Part shown: positions 28,525 through 38,239 of the stretch, in pieces | How the letters are laid out: each line of letters opens with the position of its first letter | Position numbering within the stretch: the first letter of the stretch is position 1 | Assembly: GCA_026709415.1 (NCBI GenBank) | Contig: JAPOSZ010000029.1 | Span: forward strand, 22,887-86,886 | From: Flavobacteriaceae bacterium | Lineage (GTDB): Bacteria > Bacteroidota > Bacteroidia > Flavobacteriales > Flavobacteriaceae | DNA: 64,000 nucleotides | Direction of reading: 5' to 3' | Program-made: the position numbers and the translations under genes | The notes under the pieces: generated by a model | The model's database searches: none | Seen by the model: the letters and a program-made list of their open reading frames with translations, nothing else | Told to the model about the DNA's origin: nothing

Positions 28525-29343
28525 TTAAGATTTTTCCAAATACTTTGAAAGCACCTCCTCAGAAACACCAACCGAAGAAAAGCCGCCATCATGATATAGA
28601 TTTTGAAGCGTTATTTTTTTGGTATAGTCCGAAAAAAGAGAGACGATGTACTGAGCGCAATCCATAGCAGTGGCATTTCCTAAAGGGGAATTGGCTTCTG
28701 CAAAATTTAAAAAGGCATCCAATCCTTTAACGCCTTTTCCAGCAGTGGTTGGCGTCGGTGATTGTGAAATGGTATTGACCCTAACTTTTTTTTCTTTTCC
28801 AAAATGATAACCAAAACTTCTAGCCACTGATTCTAAATAAGCTTTATTTTCAGCCATATCGCTGTAATTTGGAAAGGTTTTTTGTGCAGCGATATAAGAT
28901 AAAGCCAAAATACTTCCCCATGGATTCATGGCATCTTGCTGATAAAGAGTATGTAATAACTTATGAAAGGATACGGCTGAAATATCCCACCCTTTGGTCA
29001 ACCAGTCGTATTTTAAATCCGTGTAGTGTCTGTTTTTTCTAACATTGACTGACATGCCAATAGAGTGCAATACAAAATCGAGTTTGGAACCCAATATTTT
29101 GGTAGATTGTTCAATTAAATGGTTTAAATCGTCCAAATTAGTCGCATCGCATCCAATGGTTTGAGAATTTGTTTTGGATGCCAAGTCATCAATAGAGCCC
29201 ATTCTTAAGGCCAATGGCGAATTAGTCAGTACAAAGGTACCTCCGGCATCATGAACGGCTAGAGCCGCATTCCAAGCGATGGATTGGGAATCTAATGCTC
29301 CAAAAATGATTCCCTTTTTCCCATCTAAAATTTTATGATTCAT
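28525..29343 (-). CDS. fabI: Enoyl-[acyl-carrier-protein] reductase (NADH)
   Basis: A 272-residue short-chain dehydrogenase-fold enoyl-ACP reductase completing each fatty-acid elongation cycle. Motifs: GKKGIIFGALDSQSIAWNAA (FabI-type nucleotide-binding loop), LDFVLHSIGMS, the FabI catalytic pattern Y-x6-K in NYSDMAENKAYLES, RVNTISQSPTPTTAGKG (the typical SxGPxxTxA region is varied) and the C-terminal LYHDGGFSSVG. The start overlaps recN by 11 bp. Confidence 0.94.
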   Translation of the reverse strand: MNHKILDGKKGIIFGALDSQSIAWNAALAVHDAGGTFVLTNSPLALRMGSIDDLASKTNSQTIGCDATNLDDLNHLIEQSTKILGSKLDFVLHSIGMSVNVRKNRHYTDLKYDWLTKGWDISAVSFHKLLHTLYQQDAMNPWGSILALSYIAAQKTFPNYSDMAENKAYLESVARSFGYHFGKEKKVRVNTISQSPTPTTAGKGVKGLDAFLNFAEANSPLGNATAMDCAQYIVSLFSDYTKKITLQNLYHDGGFSSVGVSEEVLSKYLEKS

Positions 29344-31009
29344 TGTTAATAAGATTATGATTTAGTAATACTTGAGCGTGTTTTAATGCAGAAGTTGTTA
29401 TCCTATCGCTCGAAAGCATTGAAGCAATTTCATTGATTCTCTGTTGAGGATCAAGCTTTTTTATGATAGTTTTTGTCGATGTCAATTCACTTTGCTTATG
29501 CACTTTAAAGTGGTGTTGACCTACTGCAGCTACTTGAGGCAAATGAGTCACCGTGATGACTTGCATTTGGTTGGATAAAGTGTGCATCACTCGAGCGACG
29601 GCATTGGCAATGTGACCTGATATTCCGGTATCAATTTCATCAAAAACGACCGTTGGAAGATTTTTATACCGAGAAATAATTGTTTTGAGGGCCAACATGA
29701 TACGGGATAATTCCCCTCCAGAAACTACTTTTTTAAGGGGTTTATATGGACTTCCGGAATTGATTTTTATTAAAAAGTTGAGATTATCCTTACCCCTCAG
29801 CTCGAAATTTTCTGTGTCATGGAATTCCATTTTTATTTTCAAGTCTACCAATCCCATTTGTTTGGTTAAAGACTGAACCTCTTCCATCAGCTCTATAGAC
29901 TTTACTTTTCTTGTTTCAGTGAGTTTTTTAGCTAAGTGTTCTAATCGATGGTAAACTTGTTTTTCTTCTGATTTCAATTCCTCTAATTGAATTTCAAACT
30001 GTTGAACTTTATCTAAGGTACTTTTTAATGCATCTCTTTTTTGAATTAGTTGATCAACTGATTGCACCCGATGTTTTAATTCCAATTTGTTAATCTGGTT
30101 TAAATGTTCATTGATTTGGTGAATATCTTCTTGATTAACCACCAAAGAATCGATACTTCCATCGAGCTCTAACGATAGTTCTTGAATTTCAATTCGAAGT
30201 GCCGTTATTCTTTGAGAAAGATCTAAGTATTGACTGGATTTTTTAGATGCATTATCGATAAAAGTTTGTAACTCAATCATTTGATTATTCAAACCATATG
30301 GTTCAGCATTCAATGTATGTAGAGCCCCTCTGATTCCATTTTGAATTTCTTCAAAATGAACCAATTCGCTTAACCGAGATTCAAGTTGGGTTTTTAAATC
30401 AGTCTGCAATTCAGCTTCTTGCAATTCTTGAAATAAAAATTTGTTCAATTCTACAGAATGTTCATCGAGATTGTTTTGAATTACAAGCTTTTTTATGGAT
30501 TTTTGAATGGTTTTGTACTGATGAAAAGTCGTTTGGTATCGATGCTTTAGTTCAGAATTTTGAGCAAAAGAATCGAGCATTAATAACTGCTGATCTTCTT
30601 GGAGTAGAGTTTGGGTTTTTCTTTGAGAGTGGATATCAATTAATTGAACGCATAGATTTTCTAACATTGATAACTTTACTGGAGAATCATTGACAAATAC
30701 TCTTGATTTTCCATTGGGATAAATTTCTCTTCGTATAATTGTTTGGTCATCATATTCTAGATTGTTTTCTTTAAAAAACAGTTTTAACTGTTTATTTTGA
30801 ATTTCAAAAATGGCTTCGACGATGCATTTTTTAGAGGGATCTTTAATCATAGTGGTGTCAGCTCTTTTACCCAGCACTAGTGACAACCCACCTAAAATAA
30901 TTGATTTTCCAGAACCGGTCTGACCTGTAATACACGTCATACCATTTGAAAAATCAGCTTTGACATGATGGATTAAAGCATAGTTTTCAATCTCTAAACT
31001 ACAGAGCAA
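29333..31009 (-). CDS. recN: DNA repair protein RecN
   Basis: A 558-residue SMC-like ATPase for double-strand break repair. Walker A in CITGQTGSGKSIILGGL, Q-loop-like VNDSPVKL, a long coiled-coil middle (about 160-370), the signature VSGGELSRIMLAL, Walker B TVVFDEIDTGISGHIA and VTHLPQVAAVG. The TTG start gives the standard N-terminus LCSLEIENYALI. Preceded by the DUF4835 gene by 43 bp and overlapping fabI. Confidence 0.96.
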   Translation of the reverse strand: MLCSLEIENYALIHHVKADFSNGMTCITGQTGSGKSIILGGLSLVLGKRADTTMIKDPSKKCIVEAIFEIQNKQLKLFFKENNLEYDDQTIIRREIYPNGKSRVFVNDSPVKLSMLENLCVQLIDIHSQRKTQTLLQEDQQLLMLDSFAQNSELKHRYQTTFHQYKTIQKSIKKLVIQNNLDEHSVELNKFLFQELQEAELQTDLKTQLESRLSELVHFEEIQNGIRGALHTLNAEPYGLNNQMIELQTFIDNASKKSSQYLDLSQRITALRIEIQELSLELDGSIDSLVVNQEDIHQINEHLNQINKLELKHRVQSVDQLIQKRDALKSTLDKVQQFEIQLEELKSEEKQVYHRLEHLAKKLTETRKVKSIELMEEVQSLTKQMGLVDLKIKMEFHDTENFELRGKDNLNFLIKINSGSPYKPLKKVVSGGELSRIMLALKTIISRYKNLPTVVFDEIDTGISGHIANAVARVMHTLSNQMQVITVTHLPQVAAVGQHHFKVHKQSELTSTKTIIKKLDPQQRINEIASMLSSDRITTSALKHAQVLLNHNLINNES

Positions 31010-31052
31010 TGTTGATTATTTTGAGAATGACAAAGATACTAGTCTACGAGGT

Positions 31053-31943
31053 TTACAAATTATTCCAAAGTTGACTGTAGCTTGGAAAGATTCTGTTTAA
31101 TGATTCAACAACGCTTTCAGGTATAGGGATATTTCCTCTAGATAAGATCTGATAGATTTCTTGGTTTTTAGCATCGATTAAAAGTTGAAAGAGCATCAGT
31201 CGGCTATTGATTTTAAAAATATCTTCAAAATCAAGGATAATATCAAATAATTGATTTAATCCGCGATTTGGGTTGTCCACCAATTGATCCAAAACATTTC
31301 GATGGTATTGATAGAGTGCTTTAGCCCTAAATTCTTGTCCAACCTGAGTGTCTAATTCTTGAATTAGTTGGTAGCGGTTTCTTTTGCTAGGTTGTGGAAA
31401 CCAACCATTTTGACCTTGAGATCGGGCCAGTCGCTGGATATATCGTGCTTGTCTCAAATGAAATTGACCCCCCGTTGCAGAAAAAGTGTCCAAATCATAG
31501 GCTAAAATGAGATGACTATAAAAACTTAAAATCGCCATTAATTCAGAAGTATAATTATCGGCAGAATATCGAAGTGGCACTTGGTTTTGAAATTCGAATT
31601 GAATATCCTGATCTAAATTGGAAAAAACTGGAGATGAATAACCAGCACCGTATATTGGACGAAACGATTGAACTTGAAGGGTTCCACTAAACTGGTTATT
31701 ACGAAAATCTTCAATAATAAACACAAAATTGCAGTGCACTTTTTCTTGAATTAAAACCGTTTGATCACTAAACCTTTGAGTATTGAGAAAATTACTCACA
31801 CGGGCTTCAAGTTCTTGAAATATTCTACTGTTGGTTTGCTCTGTCAGCAACGAGTTAACAACAACAGTAGCCCTGAGTTCTTGTGTATAGGAATGAAGAC
31901 TTAAACCAAGAAAAGATAGAGAGAAAAAAAAATAACGTATCAC
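31053..31943 (-). CDS. DUF4835 family protein (PorD-like, type IX secretion)
   Basis: A 296-residue exported protein with a Sec signal (IRYFFFSLSFLGLSLHSYTQ, cleavage near residue 20). The mature sequence matches DUF4835: TVVVNSLLTEQTNSRIFQELE, NFVFIIEDFRNNQFSGTLQVQS, RPIYGAGYSSPVF and the helical C-terminus. Members include PorD of the Bacteroidota type IX secretion system. The GTG start overlaps coaBC by 4 bp (GTGA). The position between coaBC and recN is highly conserved in the phylum. Confidence 0.88.
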   Translation of the reverse strand: MIRYFFFSLSFLGLSLHSYTQELRATVVVNSLLTEQTNSRIFQELEARVSNFLNTQRFSDQTVLIQEKVHCNFVFIIEDFRNNQFSGTLQVQSFRPIYGAGYSSPVFSNLDQDIQFEFQNQVPLRYSADNYTSELMAILSFYSHLILAYDLDTFSATGGQFHLRQARYIQRLARSQGQNGWFPQPSKRNRYQLIQELDTQVGQEFRAKALYQYHRNVLDQLVDNPNRGLNQLFDIILDFEDIFKINSRLMLFQLLIDAKNQEIYQILSRGNIPIPESVVESLNRIFPSYSQLWNNL

Positions 31944-33145
31944 ATCTTAGAGATAATTTGATTAAAAATATCCTGTGCCACCTTAATTTTTTCTTTTAAC
32001 GGATATTCAGTCTTAGTAAAGTCCTTATGGATGTAGGTGATTTTGTTTTGTGGACTTCTAAAACCTGCACCGGGATCATTCAATGAATTCAGGACGATGG
32101 CATCTAGTTTTTTGTCCACTATTTTCTTTTTAGCATTCTCCAATTCATTATCTGATTCAAGAGCAAATCCAACTAGATATTGATCAGTTTTATTTTGTCC
32201 AACAAATTTGAGAATATCCCTCGTTGGTTCTAGTGTAATATGATTTAAAGTATTTTCTTTTTTGATTTTGGAATCCCGACAAATTTTGGGTTTAAAATCA
32301 GCTACAGCGGCCGCGGCAATAATGATATCCATCGATTGGAATGTGGATATGGTTGCTTGAAACATATCCTCTGCTGACTGCACCTTTATAATCTCTAAGT
32401 TTTGGTGTTCAAGTTTTAAACTGCTAGGGCCAGAAATCAATGTGACACGGGCTCCTAATTGCAAAGCAACTTCAGCCAGACAGTAACCCATTTTGCCAGA
32501 AGAGTGATTTCCAATAAAACGAACTGGATCAATGGCTTCATAGGTTGGTCCGGCAGTAATCATGACGGATTTACCCTTCAAGGGAAGATTTTTGGTGAAA
32601 AAGTTTTCAACCTCTTGAGCGATTTCTTGAGGTTCTAGCATTCTTCCCTTGCCGTGTAATCCACTAGCTAAAAACCCTTCACCGACATCAAGTACACGAA
32701 CATTTTGTTTTACTAAGGAATCAATATTATATTGAGTTCTAGTATGAGCATACATATCCAAATCCATGGCTGGTGCCACCATTACTGGGCATCTTGTCGA
32801 CAGATAAGTGGCTAATAACAAATTGTTACACCTTCCATGTACCATAGAAGAAATGGTATTAGCGGTTGCTGGAGCTATTAAAAATAAATTAGCCCAGAGG
32901 CCTAGTTCTACGTGATTAACCCATTGTGGATTACCAAATTCAGTTTCTACAAATGACCAATGAACTGAGTTATTAGAAAGTGTTGAAAGAGTTAGTGGGG
33001 TGACAAAATCTTTAGCCGCGGGAGTTAAAATGACCTTAACTTCTGCTCCCCTTTTAACAAGGTTGCGAATGATTAAGGGAGCTTTATACGCGGCAATACC
33101 TCCACTGATTCCCAGCAATATTTTTTTGCCGCTGAGGGAGTTCAT
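31940..33145 (-). CDS. coaBC: Bifunctional phosphopantothenoylcysteine decarboxylase / phosphopantothenate-cysteine ligase
   Basis: A 401-residue fusion. N-terminal CoaC flavodoxin-like decarboxylase: KILLGISGGIAAYKAP, the active-site His region NHVELGLWANLFLIAPATANT and the PAMDLDMY (PxMNxxMW-like) segment. C-terminal CoaB ligase: MITAGPTYEAIDPVRFIGNHSSGKMGY and DIIIAAAAVADFKP. It makes 4'-phosphopantetheine in CoA synthesis. Coupled to rpoZ by an ATGA overlap. Confidence 0.95.
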   Translation of the reverse strand: MNSLSGKKILLGISGGIAAYKAPLIIRNLVKRGAEVKVILTPAAKDFVTPLTLSTLSNNSVHWSFVETEFGNPQWVNHVELGLWANLFLIAPATANTISSMVHGRCNNLLLATYLSTRCPVMVAPAMDLDMYAHTRTQYNIDSLVKQNVRVLDVGEGFLASGLHGKGRMLEPQEIAQEVENFFTKNLPLKGKSVMITAGPTYEAIDPVRFIGNHSSGKMGYCLAEVALQLGARVTLISGPSSLKLEHQNLEIIKVQSAEDMFQATISTFQSMDIIIAAAAVADFKPKICRDSKIKKENTLNHITLEPTRDILKFVGQNKTDQYLVGFALESDNELENAKKKIVDKKLDAIVLNSLNDPGAGFRSPQNKITYIHKDFTKTEYPLKEKIKVAQDIFNQIISKM

Positions 33146-33468
33146 TCTTGAGCCGACTCGTCTTCTTTAAAAAAAATCGAATCAGATTCCCATTCAGAAA
33201 TTGCTAATGAATGGGGTTTGGGTAGAGCCTCATAATATTTTGAAACTTCGATTTGTTCTTTGTTTTCAAAGACTTCATCTAAAGAGTCCGTGTAGGTTTC
33301 AAAATCTTTTAATTTTTCTGATAATTCACTTTTGATATCCGAATTGATTTGTATGGCTCTTTTGGAAATAATGGAAACGGCTTTATAAATATTTCCTGCG
33401 GGCTTTTCAATCAAGTCTCGATTATAGGTTTTTGTTGTCAATTCTGCTTTAAGTCGGTTGTAACGCAT
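33142..33468 (-). CDS. rpoZ: RNA polymerase omega-like subunit (Bacteroidota type)
   Basis: A 108-residue protein matching the Bacteroidota RpoZ/omega family. The AGNIYKAVSIISKRAIQI segment (residues 25-42) corresponds to the omega helix that clasps the beta' subunit, followed by an acidic tail. Its place between bamD and coaBC is the usual one in the phylum. Confidence 0.85.
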   Translation of the reverse strand: MRYNRLKAELTTKTYNRDLIEKPAGNIYKAVSIISKRAIQINSDIKSELSEKLKDFETYTDSLDEVFENKEQIEVSKYYEALPKPHSLAISEWESDSIFFKEDESAQE

Positions 33469-33494
33469 GATGATTTGTTCTTAAGTTAAAAAAG

Positions 33495-34361
33495 TTATTT
33501 TGTTAGTCCAGCAATTCCAGTTTGGTCATCTGGTGAAAGTTCTTGATTGACTATTTTCATTTTTTGGTTTAGGTCTTCAATAAAAACACTTTCGGGGTAA
33601 TAACTGACAATGGAATTGTATTGGGTCACCAAATTATTTAAACGTTCTTGTTTTTTACTTTCTACGCTGTTGATGGCTATTTCATAGGAAGATAAAAATT
33701 TGAAATAAAGAGATTCTTCGCGAAAATTATTTCCTGGAAAAGAAGCAATAAAGTTGTCAAGAGAAGTTATCGCTGCGTTATAATCTCTAATGGTATAGTA
33801 GTTTTTGGCGATTTCAAATTCTTTCTTTTCCAATTTAATTTGAAGCTCGACAATGGCATTATTGGTATCATCTGCAAATTCAGCAGATGGAAAGTTATTG
33901 ATAAAGAGTTGTAGTTTTTCAACTGCTTTGTAGGTATCTTCTTGATCTAAACTGAATTTGGGGGATAAATTATAATAGCACATGGCTTCTTTGAAATAGG
34001 CTTCAACCAGTTTTTGGCTCTGGGGGTATGATTGAATGAAATTTTCAAATTGATGTGCTGCTAAATAATAATCACCTGCATTATAATAAGAGTCAGCATA
34101 CAAAAAAATGACTCTTTCTGCTTGGGGAGTTCCTCGGTATCGTGGGGCAACTTGTTCAAATAACTTTGCGGCCTTTTTAAATTCCGATTGGTTATATAAG
34201 ATTTCAGCTTGTTTGTATTGTGCAGAACTGTCACCAGATGAGAGAAGTTTTTGAAAATCACTACATCCAAGGGTTAGAACCACACAAATCGAAAGGAATA
34301 AAGGCTTTGAAATTTCCGATAAATTCACGGAGTAAAAATAAAAAACTAATAGCTTATTCAA
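33495..34361 (-). CDS. bamD: Outer membrane assembly lipoprotein BamD
   Basis: A 288-residue lipoprotein of the BAM beta-barrel assembly complex. The lipobox is VLTLGC at about residues 28-33. The mature part is built of TPR-like repeats (AEILYNQSEFKKAAKLFEQV, LYADSYYNAGDYYLAAHQFENF, AKNYYTIRDYNAAITSLDNF). The TTG start overlaps the lpd stop (TTGA). A GTG at 34328 would give a shorter, more typical signal peptide and is a real alternative. Confidence 0.92.
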   Translation of the reverse strand: MNKLLVFYFYSVNLSEISKPLFLSICVVLTLGCSDFQKLLSSGDSSAQYKQAEILYNQSEFKKAAKLFEQVAPRYRGTPQAERVIFLYADSYYNAGDYYLAAHQFENFIQSYPQSQKLVEAYFKEAMCYYNLSPKFSLDQEDTYKAVEKLQLFINNFPSAEFADDTNNAIVELQIKLEKKEFEIAKNYYTIRDYNAAITSLDNFIASFPGNNFREESLYFKFLSSYEIAINSVESKKQERLNNLVTQYNSIVSYYPESVFIEDLNQKMKIVNQELSPDDQTGIAGLTK

Positions 34362-35746
34362 AGGTGAATAACTTCACCGTATGCATCAGCAACGGCTTCC
34401 ATGACGGCTTCACTTAAGGTTGGGTGTGGATGAATGGCTTTTAACATTTCATGACCAGTGGTTTCTAGCTTTCTAGCTATCACAGCTTCAGCGATTAAAT
34501 CAGTGACTCCTTCCCCAATCATATGACAGCCTAAAAACTCTCCATATTTAGCATCGAAGATAACTTTAACAAAACCTTCTGATTTTCCAGCCGACTGAGC
34601 TTTTCCAGAAGCAGAAAAAGGGAATTTTCCAATTTTTAAATCAAAACCTTTTTCCCTGGCTTGTTGTTCAGTTAATCCAACAGAAGCTACTTCTGGCAAA
34701 CAGTACGTGCAACCTGGAACATTTCCGTAATCCAAGGGTTCTGGATGATGTCCAGCGATTTTTTCAACACAGAGTATCCCTTCTGCCGAAGCCACATGCG
34801 CTAGTGCTGGTCCTTTGGTAATATCACCAATGGCATAATAACCTGGAATATTAGTTTTATAAAAATCATCCACCAGAATTTTATCGTTATCCACCACAAT
34901 TCCTACATCTTCTAGTCCAATATTTTCTATGTTTGATTTAATGCCAACCGCTGATAATAAGACATCGGCTTTGATTTCTTTTTCTCCCTTAGGGGTTTTG
35001 ACTTTAGCCGTTACTCCATGTGTAGTCGTTTTGACATCGAAAACTTCAGACTTTGTGAAAATTTCCATGCCTTTTTTGGAAAAACTCTTTGCTAATTGCT
35101 TTGATACATCGACATCTTCAACAGGAACAATACGATCTAAATATTCAATCAAAGAAACTTTGGTTCCTAGTGAACTATAGAAAAAAGCAAATTCCACACC
35201 GATAGCACCCGAACCAACCACGATCATGCTTTTAGGTTGTTGTTTTAATGACATAGCATGTCGGTATCCGATGATCTTCTCACCATCCTGCTTGAGTTGA
35301 GGAATTTCTCGAGAATGAGCTCCGGTTGCGATGATGATATTTGAAGCGGAAACTGTTTGAGATTTATTGTTTTGTATGATTTCTACTTTTTTATTGGGTA
35401 ATATTTTTCCATAACCATTGATAACGGTAATCTTATTTTTTTTCATTAAAAAGTTCACGCCCTTACTCATGGTTCCAGCCACACGGCGACTTCGATGGAT
35501 GATGGCATTGAAATCCGGATTGTATTCTTGGATCTGGAAGCCATAATCATCCGCCTGTTTCAAATACTCAAAGACTTGCGCTGACTTTAATAAAGCTTTC
35601 GTTGGGATACAGCCCCAATTGAGGCACACGCCTCCCAAATCTTCTTTTTCTACAACGGCTGTTTTCAAGCCGAGCTGGGAGGCCCGAATAGCTGTGACAT
35701 ATCCACCTGGTCCACTTCCCAATACAATTAAATCATAATCGGTCAT
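34358..35746 (-). CDS. lpd: Dihydrolipoyl dehydrogenase
   Basis: A 462-residue FAD-dependent E3 of 2-oxoacid dehydrogenase and glycine cleavage complexes. FAD loop LIVLGSGPGGYVTAIRA, redox disulfide GGVCLNWGCIPTKALLKSA, NAD loop MIVVGSGAIGVEFAFFYSSLG, YAIGDITKGPALAHVA, and the C-terminal His-Glu pair in KAIHPHPTLSEAVMEA. No E1/E2 genes lie next to it; it heads the bamD-rpoZ-coaBC run. Confidence 0.96.
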   Translation of the reverse strand: MTDYDLIVLGSGPGGYVTAIRASQLGLKTAVVEKEDLGGVCLNWGCIPTKALLKSAQVFEYLKQADDYGFQIQEYNPDFNAIIHRSRRVAGTMSKGVNFLMKKNKITVINGYGKILPNKKVEIIQNNKSQTVSASNIIIATGAHSREIPQLKQDGEKIIGYRHAMSLKQQPKSMIVVGSGAIGVEFAFFYSSLGTKVSLIEYLDRIVPVEDVDVSKQLAKSFSKKGMEIFTKSEVFDVKTTTHGVTAKVKTPKGEKEIKADVLLSAVGIKSNIENIGLEDVGIVVDNDKILVDDFYKTNIPGYYAIGDITKGPALAHVASAEGILCVEKIAGHHPEPLDYGNVPGCTYCLPEVASVGLTEQQAREKGFDLKIGKFPFSASGKAQSAGKSEGFVKVIFDAKYGEFLGCHMIGEGVTDLIAEAVIARKLETTGHEMLKAIHPHPTLSEAVMEAVADAYGEVIHL

Positions 35747-35765
35747 TATCTCTTAAAAATATTCG

Positions 35766-35773
35766 CAAAATTA
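35766..35773 (-). promoter_or_regulatory. Candidate -7 box (TAATTTTG) for lpd
   Basis: TAnnTTTG match on the minus strand 19 bp before the lpd ATG; likely promoter of the long lpd-bamD-rpoZ-coaBC-porD-recN-fabI run. Confidence 0.4.
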
Positions 35774-35797
35774 AATAATCACAAGGTGCTTAAACAA

Positions 35798-36190
35798 CTA
35801 GTTTTTATGTACCAATGAGGCGGAATTAACACAATACCTTTTTTTAGTTTGGGTTGGGCCATCATCAAACACATGACCTAAATGGACCCCACATTGACTG
35901 CAAATAATTTCAATTCTATGGATACCAAACGAAGTGTCTTTTTGATATACAACAGAATTTTTAATGGATTGATCAAAACTTGGCCATCCACATCCACTAT
36001 CGAATTTATGAAGTGAATCAAAAAGATTTTGTCCACATCCTTTACAGGTATATTTGCCAGGGGATTTAAAATTGTTATACTTTCCAGAAAAGGGGGGTTC
36101 TGTCCCTTTTTCAATCAGAATCTGGTATTCCCATTTGGAGAGTATTTTTACCCAATCTTTTTTAGATTTTGCTTTTGGAAAATCACTCAT
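35798..36190 (-). CDS. msrB: Peptide-methionine (R)-S-oxide reductase, cytosolic copy
   Basis: A 130-residue MsrB repairing methionine-R-sulfoxide. Two CxxC zinc motifs (CKGC, CSQC), the substrate loop FDSGCGWPSFDQ, HLGHVFDDGP and the catalytic Cys in RYCVNSASL. No signal peptide. Its start overlaps the end of the second msrB by 8 bp. Confidence 0.93.
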   Translation of the reverse strand: MSDFPKAKSKKDWVKILSKWEYQILIEKGTEPPFSGKYNNFKSPGKYTCKGCGQNLFDSLHKFDSGCGWPSFDQSIKNSVVYQKDTSFGIHRIEIICSQCGVHLGHVFDDGPTQTKKRYCVNSASLVHKN

Positions 36191-36701
36191 CGGTAGGTTT
36201 TGGAATAAATTCTAAAGCAGCTGAATTAATACAGTGTCTCATTCCGGTAGTTTCTCTTGGTCCATCATTGAATAAATGACCCAAATGACCACCACATTGA
36301 CTGCATTTGAGTTCGACTCTTCGATAGCCTAGCAAATAATCTTCTCCTAACTCTAAGTTTTCTTCGATGCCTCGATCAAAAGAAGGCCAACCAGTGCCAG
36401 AATCAAATTTGTGCTTTGAATGATACAAAGCAGCTTGACATCCTGCACAGTGATAGGTTCCCTCTCCTTTGTGATCATTATATTTTCCGGTAAATGGTCG
36501 CTCAGTGCCGGCTCTTCTAAGCACATCGTAAGCCTCTGGGGTTAATTGAGCTTTCCATTGAACTTCAGTTTTACTAATCGGGTAGAAGCTTTCTTTTTTA
36601 TGGGATTTTTGTTTCTGGGCATTGATACATCCATGACACAAAAAAGAGGTTATTCCTACCAATAAAATGGCACGCCATATGGAATGGAAGTTGGTTTTCA
36701 A
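36183..36701 (-). CDS. msrB: Peptide-methionine (R)-S-oxide reductase, exported copy
   Basis: A 172-residue MsrB with an N-terminal export signal: AILLVGITSFLCHGC, where the last Cys may be lipidated though the lipobox is poor. The MsrB domain follows from about residue 45: CAGC and CSQC zinc pairs, FDSGTGWPSFD, HLGHLFNDGP and catalytic Cys in RHCINSAAL. The start is TTG. With the overlapping downstream cytosolic copy it forms a compartment-split pair. Confidence 0.92.
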   Translation of the reverse strand: MKTNFHSIWRAILLVGITSFLCHGCINAQKQKSHKKESFYPISKTEVQWKAQLTPEAYDVLRRAGTERPFTGKYNDHKGEGTYHCAGCQAALYHSKHKFDSGTGWPSFDRGIEENLELGEDYLLGYRRVELKCSQCGGHLGHLFNDGPRETTGMRHCINSAALEFIPKPTDE

Positions 36702-36718
36702 TTGAAATAATCTCCAAT

Positions 36719-36726
36719 CAAAATTA
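36719..36726 (-). promoter_or_regulatory. Candidate -7 box (TAATTTTG) for the msrB pair
   Basis: TAnnTTTG match on the minus strand 17 bp before the TTG start of the exported msrB. Confidence 0.4.
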
Positions 36727-36913
36727 AACTATTCCATAGAGGATGCTTTATGAACATATTTTTATAAAATAAATAAAAAAAAACTAAAATTTTGTTACGA
36801 CAGATCGCAATGATTAGCTCCAAGTATTTATTACTTTAGCCATCAGCTATATCAAAAGTTAATAAAATCAAAGTCAATGGGCTTTGATTTGAAAAATATC
36901 TAAATAACCCACT

Positions 36914-38239
36914 TTGAAAAAATTTAAAAAAGGAGATAAAAAGCTCATTAGGGCGTGGGCTACTTATGATTGGGCAAATTCGGTTTATGCTCTAGTCATC
37001 TCCTCAGCCATTTTCCCAATTTATTACGGAACTCTTCTCGATGACAGTGATACCATTCCAATTTTTGGAATGGAGATACGCTCGACGGCATTGATTAGTT
37101 TCGTTACGGGACTTTCAATTTTGATAGTCACCTTAATCACTCCCATACTCTCTGGGGTGGCTGACTACATAGGAAATAAACGGATATTCATGAAAATATT
37201 TGTTTATCTAGGTTCTATATCGTGTATTGGGTTGTATTGGTTTGATATTGAAAATATTGAACTGGGCATCACCTTTTATGGACTCGCATTGATGGGTTTC
37301 ACGGGTAGTCTTGTTTTTTATAATTCCTATTTACCAGATATCACTTATCCGGATCAAATGGATAAAGCCAGTGCAAAGGGATTTACATACGGTTACGTTG
37401 GTAGTGTGATTTTGTTGGTTTTTAATTTAGTATTGGTCATGTATCCCCACTGGTTTGGTATTTCTGGTACAGAGAGGCAACAAGCATTAAAAGCAATGAA
37501 AATAGCTTTTGTATCTGTGGGTATTTGGTGGGTTTTATTCAGTCAGATTTCATTGTATGCGTTGCCTAAAGGAATTAAAAAAGTCAATAAAATTGAAAAG
37601 ATTTTTGTTAATGGTTTTCGAGAGTTGTTTTCAGTATGGAAGCAATCCAAACAGCTTAAAGGGTTGAATAGATTTTTAAGCTCTTTTTTTATCTATAGTA
37701 TGGCCTTACAAACGGTATTAATTATAGCGGCGTACTTTGGAGAGCAAGAAATCAACTGGATCAGCGACTCTCAAAAAACGATGGGATTAATCATTAGTAT
37801 TTTGTTAATTCAACTAGTGGCGATTATCGGAGCCGAATTAACGGCAAGGGCTTCTGGAAAATTTGGAAATATTCGAGTTTTGATCGCATTGAACATTTTT
37901 TGGGCCATCATTTGTATTGCTGCCTATCAAGTTTATGACCCCATACATTTTTATATTATTGCGGGATGTGTGGGACTTGTAATGGGTGGATTACAAGCCC
38001 TATCGAGATCAACATATTCTAAATTGATCCCTAAAACAAAAGACACCACCTCTTTTTTCAGTTTTTATGAGGTCACTGAAAAAGTGGGGGTCATTATTGG
38101 ATTAGTCAGCTTTGGATTTTTAGATCAAATTACGGGAAGTTTAAGAAGCTCGATAACGTTTTTTTTAATTGTCTTTTTGATCGGTGCTATACTCTTATTA
38201 CGCATTCCGAAAACCATAAGAGTTAGTCTACAAAGCTAA
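36914..38239 (+). CDS. MFS transporter, UMF1/Atg22-like
   Basis: A 441-residue membrane protein with about 12 TM helices. The N-terminal IRAWATYDWANSVYALVISSAIFPIYYG is the hallmark of the UMF1 (Atg22-like) family, and GGLQALSRSTYSKLIP is its second conserved segment. Yeast Atg22 effluxes amino acids from the vacuole; bacterial substrates are unknown. The start is TTG. Its 3' end overlaps the convergent DUF2807 gene by 17 bp. Confidence 0.87.
   Translation: MKKFKKGDKKLIRAWATYDWANSVYALVISSAIFPIYYGTLLDDSDTIPIFGMEIRSTALISFVTGLSILIVTLITPILSGVADYIGNKRIFMKIFVYLGSISCIGLYWFDIENIELGITFYGLALMGFTGSLVFYNSYLPDITYPDQMDKASAKGFTYGYVGSVILLVFNLVLVMYPHWFGISGTERQQALKAMKIAFVSVGIWWVLFSQISLYALPKGIKKVNKIEKIFVNGFRELFSVWKQSKQLKGLNRFLSSFFIYSMALQTVLIIAAYFGEQEINWISDSQKTMGLIISILLIQLVAIIGAELTARASGKFGNIRVLIALNIFWAIICIAAYQVYDPIHFYIIAGCVGLVMGGLQALSRSTYSKLIPKTKDTTSFFSFYEVTEKVGVIIGLVSFGFLDQITGSLRSSITFFLIVFLIGAILLLRIPKTIRVSLQS

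Noticed and set aside
28461..28592. Upstream extension of coaE by 44 codons
   Set aside because: The extension is antiframe fabI coding sequence; the CoaE family starts right before the P-loop at 28460.
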